A DNA stretch of 64,000 nt from Valencia hispanica. Lineage: Eukaryota > Chordata > Actinopteri > Cyprinodontiformes > Valenciidae. The notes beneath the pieces are model-generated. The model worked only from the letters and a program-made list of their open reading frames with translations, ran no database searches and was not told where the DNA came from. A program made the position numbers and the translations under genes. Shown one piece after another: positions 56,522 to 64,000 of this stretch. The first letter of the stretch is position 1, and each line of letters opens with the position of its first letter. The stretch is taken from contig OY747702.1 in the NCBI GenBank assembly GCA_963556495.2, forward strand, positions 46,085,680 through 46,149,679. Reading direction: 5' to 3'.

Positions 56522-57222
56522 AATTCAATTCAATTCAAAATTCAAAAATACTTTATTGATCCCAGAGGGAAGTTAAGTGTTGTAGCTCATACAATTAATT
56601 CTTTAAGGAGTTGTTGTAGATCGTGTTGGCTGTGGGCAGGAAGGATTTCCTGTAGCAGTCTCTGTTGGAGCTAAACTGAAGAAGCCTCCGACTGAAGACG
56701 CTCTATTGGTGCAGGATAGTCTCATGAAGAGGATGCTCAGGGTTGTCCATAATTGTTTTGATTTAATGAAGAATCTGTCTTTGCATCATCATCTCCAGAT
56801 GTTCCAAAAGATCCCCAGAACAGAACCAGAACCTTCTTTATCAGGTTGTTTAGCCTTTTTAAGTGTTGATGGCTGAAGAGATTACACTCTCCACAACATA
56901 CTTGTAGAAGATCTGCAGCATCTTGCTGCAAACCTTGAAGGACCTAAGTTTCCTCAAGAAGTACAGTCTGCTCTGTCCCTTCTTGTAGACGGCTTCACTG
57001 TTCAGTCTCCAGTCCAGTCTGTTGTCCAGGTGAACTCCGAGGTATTTATACTCCTCAACCACCTCCACTTCTTCACCCACGATGGAAACAGTGTTTGACT
57101 TATCCCTGTTTCTTCTGAAATCTACAATCGTCTCCTTTGTTTTGTTCACTTTCAAGGTGAGACGATTGTTTCCACACCATGTCACAAAGCGGTCCACCAG
57201 CTCTCTGTATTTAGCTTCATGG
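56522..57222 (-). mobile_element. Rex1-like LINE 3' end, minus strand
   Basis: Minus-strand translation of 57197-56859 (112 codons) gives 'MDRFVTWCGNNRLTLKVNKT', 'VDFRRNRDKSNTVSI', 'YKYLGVHLDNRLDWRLNSE' and 'RLYFLRKLRSFKVCSKMLQI', the post-palm RT region. The C-terminus continues decayed to about 56740. The 3' end at 56522-56560 has 'aatactttattgatccc' followed by the tail AATTCAATTCAATTC. It is 5'-truncated, missing the catalytic motif. It is inserted in the Tc1 relic. Confidence 0.85.
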
Positions 57223-57682
57223 TTGAGATTAAAGCATGTTTATGCGTCAGTATGGTCCAGTCAAAGTCCAGACCTAAATCGAGTTGAGAATCTGTCTTGA
57301 AGCCATAAAAGTTGGGGTTGACAAACTCTATCTAATCTGACAGAGACTGAGCTATCGTGCAAAGGATAATTTCGAAAAATGTCAGTCTTTTGATGCTTAT
57401 AGTTGTTAAACACAAAACACCAGTACACTTGCTTCAGAGCAGAGGTTGTTCAACAAAGGCTTAAATCAAGGGGCTGAACACAAAAGCACACCATACGTTC
57501 ATGTTTGTATTTTATTGTTTCTATTTTAAAAGCCATGTATCCCTTTCCATCCATTTTGTAACAATGATCTACTTCCGTTGTTATACCACAAAAAGTCAAA
57601 ATAAGATACTTAGATGTTTGTGGTTGTCATGAAATAAAATGTAAAAAACCTTGAGGACAATGAAGACTTTTGTAACAAACTG

Positions 57683-58560
57683 TATGAAGCATATTCTGGT
57701 TGCATAAATTGAAAAAAAAGGATAGATTATTTGAAAAATAAAATAAAACAGACAGACAACAGTTAACAGATTCAATATTAAGAAGGTCTTGTGTCAGTTC
57801 CCTCCACAACAGCCCCTAATAATTAAATAAATTCCCCCCCCCACCCGTTCACCAAAACTGCTACATCCTGGTTAGAGATGGGTGTGATTGAGGTTAAAAT
57901 AATATTGAGGTTAAAGAATGAGGCTATAAGTCACACATGGACTCAAATAGAGCTGTAAAATCACTTAAGAAAGACATAAATTTACAGTAGTCAGCTGGAA
58001 GACAGTAATTATTTGTTTTCAGGACAGGAGTCGCCAAAGTGGAGCTCAGAAGGTTGAAAGGTATAGAATGAATGCAGTGTTAATATACTGCAGTATAAAG
58101 GGGGGATCATTAGGCTTTTCCCACCATTGCAGTTCCAGTGCTAAGCCAGTCTTGATACTGGAGCCACTCCCTAACTGGTTTTATGACAGTACTGTCTACC
58201 AGGGAGCCAGCTTGCTGCCGTGTTGTTACATATCTACAGACGTGTTTTCCAATAAATAGTTTATCTGTTCCTCTGTTCCTTTTTGTGTTTTTAATTTTTG
58301 CTCTTTAAGCACACGGTGGTGCAGTTGTTAGAACATCTCTATACATCAATAGATCTCTGTAAACCAAGAGACGTTTTGGAAACCTTTATATACGTCCCAA
58401 GAGAAATTTTGCCTGTAAGACAAGAGCTTGGTCACTGCGGTTTCACTGCTGCACAGGCACCATTAAAAAGGCCAGAGGTTTTTAATTAATGCAACTGCCG
58501 ATTCTGTCACCTGGATTTTATTAGAGAGTTACATTAACTTAATCACACTTCTAAACCTCC
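57683..58560. other. Unassigned DNA
   Basis: A C run with the sequence TTCCCCCCCCCACCC lies at about 57832-57845. No element or exon recognised. Confidence 0.45.
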
Positions 58561-58564
58561 CTGG

Positions 58565-58874
58565 TAATGTCTATTCAGGGGTCCTGGAGAGCAGGGTCCG
58601 CCGGATAGTCGAATCTTGGATCCAGGAGGAACAACGTGGTTTTCATCCTGGCTGTGGAAGAGCGGACCAGCGCTAGAAATGGAACGGGAGATTGAAAGGC
58701 TGACTGGTGCTCCATCTGCAGTGAAGTGAGCTCTGTACCGGTCTGCTGTGGTGAAAAGAGAGCTGAGCTGAAAGGTGACGCTCTCGATTTAACGGTTGAT
58801 CTGCATTCCTACCCTCATCTGTGGTCACAAGCTGAAATGAGTTTCCTCCACAGGGTGTCTGGGCTCTCCTTTAA
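58565..58874 (+). mobile_element. RTE/Rex-type LINE relic, 5' segment
   Basis: 58583-58670 reads 'VLESRVRRIVESWIQEEQRG' then 'FHPGCGRADQ', an RT domain motif block. After a deletion, 58681-58870 reads with stops as 'EREIERLTGAPSAVK', 'ALYRSAVVKRELS' and 'IPTLICGHKL', the region downstream of the palm. It breaks off at TTAA 58871-58874 and resumes at 59806. Confidence 0.75.
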
Positions 58875-59801
58875 AGAGTAACTAAACCCAAAACAACTTT
58901 TTTTTGCTTTTAAACTGTATAAATGGGTCTTTACCAATGCAATCTTTCAGTTTCTGGTGATTTTTCTACATGTTAGTGTAAACTTGTTTAGTTCTACACT
59001 TTTTGGTCTAAAAACGTCTTAGTGCTGCCCTCTTAGGGTTGAAATGTGGCTACTGCATTGGAATTTTGTGATTGGTGGAGAGCGGTACATCTTTATGTCA
59101 CAGGCATCGACTGTGTCACAGCAGCCATGGTCTCACAGACACGCCCCCCGTGGTTTCGGGTATAAAACTATCAGACATACCGGCCCCATGGCGAGTTTGG
59201 AATGGGATTGCGTTTTTCAGGTTACCATTATTATCCCATTAGCACTTAGTTAGCATAGCTTACATACTGTTTTGAACGTTAGCCTATGTTAGCATTACCA
59301 CTCAGACGGGACCCATCCTGTCTCTCTCTCCCTCAGCAGCAGTGCCAGCCTCGGGCAGCGCTGACTCAGCACCCTGAGCCAGCGGCTCTAATTGATACGG
59401 CTCGCGGCCGCTGAGCTCCATAAAGCCTCCCTCTACCTCTCTATCTACGGTGACGCAGAGCCAGCGCCACCCGAGCCCGCTGCTGCTGAGGCAGAGGGAG
59501 ACAGGAGGAGTCCGGTCTCTGATGGCTAATGCTAACATAGGCTAACGTTCAAAACAGATGAACGTCGATCAGATTGATCCGTCGCAAAACTGCCAGCGTC
59601 GCTTTGGTCACTGTCCATGTTTCAATATCACATTAAGCTAGCTGTCACTGTCCTCCGGAACACACCCCCACGTCCCCCCCTCTGCTTTTCTTCCACACTT
59701 GGCCACGCCCCTCCGTTCTTCCTGGCACCGCCCACTTTGTAGGATTTTTCAAATGTTGTCTGGGGGCGGGGTTATGATTTTTCAGGGGGTTCAGTTACAT
59801 T
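58875..59801. mobile_element. TTAA-flanked element with internal foldback
   Basis: TTAA (in fact TTTAAA) flanks both sides: 58871-58874 and 59802-59805. The left end is AGAGTAACTAAACCC, and the right end on the minus strand is AATGTAACTGAACCC. The LINE reading continues across the element if it is removed, which confirms the insertion. Inside, a perfect 29-bp inverted repeat (59269-59297 and 59527-59555) encloses a 229-bp GC-rich core. No transposase frame is present. piggyBac or Kolobok type. Confidence 0.8.
59269..59555. repeat. Perfect 29-bp inverted repeat around a GC-rich core
   Basis: The arms run 59269-59297 (GTTTTGAACGTTAGCCTATG...) and 59527-59555, exact reverse complements. The enclosed 229 bp have blocks such as 'ctcgcggccgctgagctcc' and are much richer in G+C than the flanks. 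It may be a smaller MITE nested in the TTAA element or an internal duplication. A duplication at its borders is not evident. Confidence 0.7.
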
Positions 59802-59805
59802 TTAA

Positions 59806-60095
59806 AGATAGGGTGAGAAGCTTGAGGGCCTCAGAGTAGAGCCACTGCTCCACCAGATAGAGAGGAGTCAGTTGTGGTGGCTCGGGCATCATGTCAGGAT
59901 GCCTCCTGAAAGCCTCCCTGGTGAGGTGACCCTAACCCATCCCACCTGGAGGACACCCAGGGGAAGATCCAGGACACGTTGGAAGGACTGTGTTTCTCGG
60001 TTGGCCTTGGGATTCCCCTGGGGGGGTCTGGGTCTCTCTGCTTAAGCTGCTGCCCCATGACCCGACCTCGCATAGGTGGAAGACAATGGATGGAT
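59806..60095 (+). mobile_element. RTE/Rex-type LINE relic, 3' segment and tail
   Basis: Continues the LINE after the TTAA element. It reads 'LRWLGHH'-like sequence (59873-59890), 'MPPESLPGEVTLTHPTWR' (59898-59950), 'GRSRTRWKDCVSRLALG' (59962-60012) and a final leucine-rich block, then the noncoding tail 'gacccgacctcgcataggtgg' and GGATGGATAG. The arginine-rich motif and GGAT tail are typical of this fish LINE family. The same tail occurs at 48726-48805 and part of the coding end at 14140-14335. Confidence 0.75.
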
Positions 60096-62185
60096 AGCAT
60101 TTCACAATTTTTTTTTCTTTCCAACACATAAACCAAGCAAATATGTATTTTTTCCTATTTATTTTCTCCCAAAAAAATACAAATTGACTTGTTTATGCTG
60201 GGACAGTAAATTCAGCTCAAAATGTTCAGGTGTGCACTGTGGACATGAATGACATTAGTTTTAACCAGCGTGAACAGAACTTCAACTAGTTCTGCTAAAT
60301 TGTGAACTCACCAACAACATCAAATAATGGCGGTGTGAGACTCTCACAGTGTTTCTCCCCAGGTTCTGCATGATAGGAAATTTTTATAAATGATTGTTTA
60401 TTAAATGTTTTAATCATGGTGTTTATTGTGCATTCGAAGATGGCATGGACTTGATATTTAATCTCTTTTCTTGTAAAATGCTCATTCATGTTCTTTTCAG
60501 CATGGCTTGTTTTTCATCCAGCGAAGGAAAATTTGACTTCAACAAATAATTATCTGTTCTCTTTAATAACTAATCTGGAAATGAAATGGTTCTTGACAAG
60601 ATTTTTTTTTATTTTTTATTTTATCACGTTGGTAGCCTCTTTTAATGTATGGAAGCAGACAATCCTGTGTTGAAACAGAGAAACAAAATCAGCAATCATG
60701 CCAGGGTTTAGTTACAGGAACGCACATGTGTTACTGGCTAAAACTGCCTTTTCATGTCCATGTTGCTGTTGAAAAGGATTGTCGTTTCTTCCCTGCACTT
60801 TCAGTCCTCTAAAGATCCACTCATGCTGAGACGGAGCAATTATGTGCAATTTCAGCTCTCAAGCCCATCTCCAGCAATCACCATGGCGATATTTAAAATG
60901 TATTTGTGTCAGGCAACACAGAAGCTGTAGGTGGTATTATATTTCTTTCCTGCTGGCTACTTTTTGTTCTCTTGTTGTTTACATTACACTTTACAAACAA
61001 ATTCATCCCTCTTCAAATCAATTTGATTTGTTTAAATTACTCTTTTTGCTTGACTACACAGAGGAATTGGCAGTGACAGATGAATGACTTTAAATGATTG
61101 TTTTCTGTTTGAGACAAACATTGAAACCCTGCAGCCCTTTGACAAGTGTTATTCCTCTGGTCTGGAGTTTTAATTTTTATTAAGACCAGATGAAAAAGTC
61201 CTGTTTGGCTCTCTAGTGTATAAACCACCCTCAGCCAGTGATCAGGATCCTATTCAGAGGGCAGTATCTTCTCCATCTGTGGCATGTCAGCAGGCATCCT
61301 CCTGCATTCCAGTCCTTTTGTTTGTAGAGGCAGGGGAAGGACATGAATGAGTCTTTCATTGACTTAACATCCTTGGAAAGTCCGCCTCACACCTGCTGCC
61401 TTCGCCCTGCTGGAATCTCAGCTCAATCTCTGCCGAGGATGTGCGGCTCATCCAAGGTCTGGCCACAGCATGCGTCGAGGAAACGGTGAGGAATGTCGAT
61501 GTGAACATCACCTTAACATCCACTGCGATGGCTAAGAATGCAGCTATTGTTTACTGAAAGTGGGCTCTTCATCGCTGATATTGAGCACCTGTAGACTTAA
61601 TATACTTTCAAGCTCCATTGTGTTCTTGTTGTCCTCGTTTGGACTGGTATGTGGAGGCAAAGGTCAGACGGCTCTTGTATGAGAGCAGATAAATGATTGA
61701 TGATTTATTATTGTTTATTAAAACAATGAGAAAGAATGTGTTTAAAATGTTTGCCAAACTAAACACTGAGGAAAAATCTGGACCAAATGATATCTGGATT
61801 GGAAAAATGCCAACTGGATAATCAAAATGTGAACTGACAGGGTCCAAAGGAAGAAAACATAGAGCAGCAATCTGCAAGCCAGACTAAAGTCATCCCAGGG
61901 TTTGGTCCTGATAAACAAATACAAATATACTTAAGGCTTAAAGTATTAAGCATTTAAATGCTTCTGATCTAAGCAATCCACAAATCCATGTAAGCATGTG
62001 TGACTACCATGTAGCAGCTGTTAAGATGTAGTTCTTGGATTTGGGGATCCTTCTCCTTCTTCAGTATTCCACCATCCTTGTGTGATCCACCAGTTACACT
62101 AACCACAAGACAACGCACAACATGATACTACACCCACTGTGCGTTATTGTTGGTACAGTGTTTATATGGGTTTGAAAGCCTCACT
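60096..62185. other. Unassigned DNA
   Basis: No repeat ends recognised. An open stretch at 61398-61470 is followed by AAACGGTGAGG, a possible 5' splice site, but no acceptor or family supports it. The region may be unique. Confidence 0.4.
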
Positions 62186-62189
62186 AATT

Positions 62190-62963
62190 TGTCAGGAGTC
62201 CAGAGTGTTTGTGTGGCGTTTGTCCTGCTCTCCTTCAACTTTCCGGTGAGATCGTCCAAGGGGTGCCGCCAGAGGATCGGAGCTGTCCATCACCACTGGA
62301 GGGTGGAGCCACCTGCTGAACCTCCCTGCACACCCGGCTTTCAGCTGCCATCAGTGGGCTTCATAAGGAGATGGCTGCCAAACATTCAGTGTCTGAATGT
62401 TTTGCCTCCCGTGGTAACCTCTAGCCCTCTGTGTATCTGTGTTACTTCTCTTGTGTGCTTACATTTTGGTAATGATTTACCTGGGCTCCTCTCAAGGTTT
62501 ATCCGCTGGCTTATTTCAAGAATCCTCCGAGACCTGTCTTCATTCTCTCTGAGGAACTGGAAATCTCGTCCATGTTTGGCAACCTGCAGCTCATTCTTCA
62601 GCCGTGCTCTCAGTCAGCCTCACCCTGGCCGCCTTCCATCCTCCTCCTCTGGTGTGCCGTTTCCCTGGAACCTCCATCAACAATCACCCACGAACATTTC
62701 CGTACTCCTTTCCCCTGTCGGGCTTCTACACTCATCATCTACGGTAAGCTTCATCAGATCCACCTTTATCTACCATCCTTCATTTACCATATACTCACCT
62801 CTCTGCTTACCTTCCTCCAGTGCCGTTCCACCAGTTCCCTCCTGTTTCTCCTGGTTCTTGCCATCATCTACTATCTAATTTTTTCAATAAATCTTCTAAA
62901 ACTGCTTTGGTTTCCCGAATTGTGTTCTGCATGTGGGTCAAGAAACTTAAAGACAACATGACA
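62190..62963 (+). mobile_element. Probable solo LTR
   Basis: Begins TGTCAGGAGTCC and ends ACATGACA, giving TG...CA termini with a short terminal inversion (TGTCA and TGACA). A polyadenylation signal in TTCAATAAATC lies at about 62885, followed by 'tctgcatgtgggtcaag', a phrase common near the end of fish gypsy LTRs. The start resembles that of the gypsy element at 38029. The flanks AATT and TATT differ by one base, so the target duplication is uncertain. The 243-codon frame at 62147-62878 starts outside the LTR and has no domain. Confidence 0.55.
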
Positions 62964-64000
62964 TATTCTCGTCGTCACCACGGTCAAATTGCTCTCTGTC
63001 TCGCCTGGACATTAGAATTTCTCCAGTGTCATTTGGGTTGTCCTTGTGGTCACCTGAAAATTTCAGTCAGAGTTGAACGTATTGGATTTTAACCCGACAA
63101 CTCTTTTTTTTTAGTCAGCAATACTCTCAGTCAAGGTTGATGTAAAACTTGCTTCACCCTGGAAGATGAATCTGGTGTTCCAGCAGTGTCCAGTTCATGA
63201 CTGGTTTGTGCCTTGGTGATGCTTGGGTAGTTCTTGAGCAACCTCAGCCAGGACAATGGACACAAAAACAAATCAAAAGTTGTTTTGGAAAACAGAAAGG
63301 ACTGAGTGTGGGGAACATGTTTAAAAGCCAGATACGGCAAGAAACAAAACAGGCACTGGAAAAGTAACACGGTTTTAAAAAGGACTTACAAAGTACAAGT
63401 TCACACATTTTTGGTCAAAGCTGTGAAAAGCCACGTGTGGCTGGATAAAGGGTCTAAAGTAAAACAGCTTTGAATCGTTTGAACCAAAACATCAGGAGCT
63501 TCCAGCACTTAAATAAAATCTAAAATAAAATCTATGAAAGTAATAATTGAGAAAAAGAAACAAGCTAATGTTTACACATGTAGTATATGATGGTTGTAAT
63601 GACAGCTCCACAGGCACCTGGTTCTTAAGTCTTCCTTTTGTTGATTCTATGATAATGAGTGATAAAAAGATCTGGGTCTTCAATATCTTAATAAAGTTAC
63701 AGGCTTTCAGAGAGAAATCAACAGAATCTACAACGAATTATATTTGTAACTGACTTTCTAAAGGTTTGAGTTATCCAACATTTTTGAGAACAAGCTTAGT
63801 TTTTAGTCACTTTTAACCTTTAACATCTCAGACCTGTTGCCCCTCGTCAATATGCTTGCTACACCACAGGGTCGACGGCCAATTTGCTGAAAGGTGAGAT
63901 GTACGATCAGGGAGTTCTTCATGATGGTTCACAGCGAGTCTGCAGGGATTCAGATGGCATGCTGCTGTTAAAAATCATTTCTTTTCTTTCTATTTTTTTC
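62964..64000. other. Unassigned DNA
   Basis: Nothing recognised up to the end of the window. Confidence 0.45.

Larger units (their letters stand above)
54365..57682 (+). mobile_element. Tc1-like relic split by a transposon and a LINE
   Basis: The left end has 'cttgcaaaagtacattttctcacat'. Plus-strand transposase landmarks follow: 'ggttgtggagaagtttaaagc' (54655), 'caggccaggcaaggagacc' (54790), 'ggtggcagcatcatggtgc' (54850). After the first insertion comes 'cccaactgtgacacatggtggtgtcat' (56372). After the second comes 'cagtcaaagtccagacctaaatcgagttgagaatctgtc' (57257), which codes for the SQSPDLN motif and the catalytic glutamate region. The right end is at 57641-57682 ('ccttgaggacaatgaagacttttgtaacaaactgta'). 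Removing the two insertions leaves about 1.3 kb. Confidence 0.8.

Noticed and set aside
61398..61480. Possible exon ending at AAACG|GTGAGG
   Set aside because: All three frames are short, there is no clear acceptor and no recognised protein.
62147..62878. 243-codon plus-strand frame
   Set aside because: It begins upstream of the LTR-like segment and runs through it, with no domain and a composition typical of pyrimidine-rich LTR DNA.

Overview
This window reads as repeat-rich intergenic or intronic DNA from a teleost fish, and no complete host gene can be supported in it. The evidence is the repeats: L2-, Rex1- and RTE/Rex-type LINE relics, a sushi-class Ty3/gypsy element, about eleven Tc1-like transposon copies, and TTAA-, TA- and 8-bp-duplication elements with fish-typical ends. 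The DNA is AT-rich with long unique tracts between repeats. There are no operons, rRNA or convincing tRNA genes. Nearly all long open frames are retroelement genes or readings of tandem repeats. Family names come from recognition of sequence by eye, not from a database search.

Layout. 1-10 kb: an L2 LINE end (1.4-2.2 kb), an almost full-length Tc1-like transposon with about 200-bp inverted repeats (2345-3860) and three older Tc1 relics. 11-24 kb: a minus-strand Rex1-like LINE with an FSDD reverse transcriptase motif, two TTAA-flanked elements (13143-13822 and 18320-19647, the second holding a split exon), more Tc1 and L2 relics, and an hAT-like element (21787-23457) whose core is a 22-bp minisatellite. 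A G/T-biased patch follows. 24.4-29.7 kb looks unique.

29.7-42.4 kb: a Tc1 relic with two repeats inside it, two L2 LINEs, and a sushi-class gypsy element on the minus strand (34832-38029). The gypsy element keeps its 5' end, an intact gag, a textbook -1 frameshift signal and protease/RT/RNase H. It has lost integrase and the 3' LTR, and it splits an L2 copy. Next come a GATT microsatellite, LINE and Tc1 fragments, and an LTR-like unit built around a 15-bp minisatellite (41288-42423).

42.4-64 kb: mostly unique DNA, with three nested transposon stacks. At 46.9-49.8 kb a Tc1 relic contains a Harbinger-like TTA-flanked element, with further repeats inside it, and a pogo-like MITE. At 54.4-57.7 kb a Tc1 relic contains a TA-flanked long-TIR transposon and a Rex1-like LINE. 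At 58.6-60.1 kb an RTE LINE relic contains a TTAA-flanked element with its own internal foldback. A probable solo LTR lies at 62190-62963.

The most interesting signals are the GGGAAAC slippery site with a 13-bp hairpin in the gypsy gag/pol overlap, two transposon-borne minisatellites, the shared design of the three TTAA elements, and the nesting order, which gives a relative chronology of insertions.
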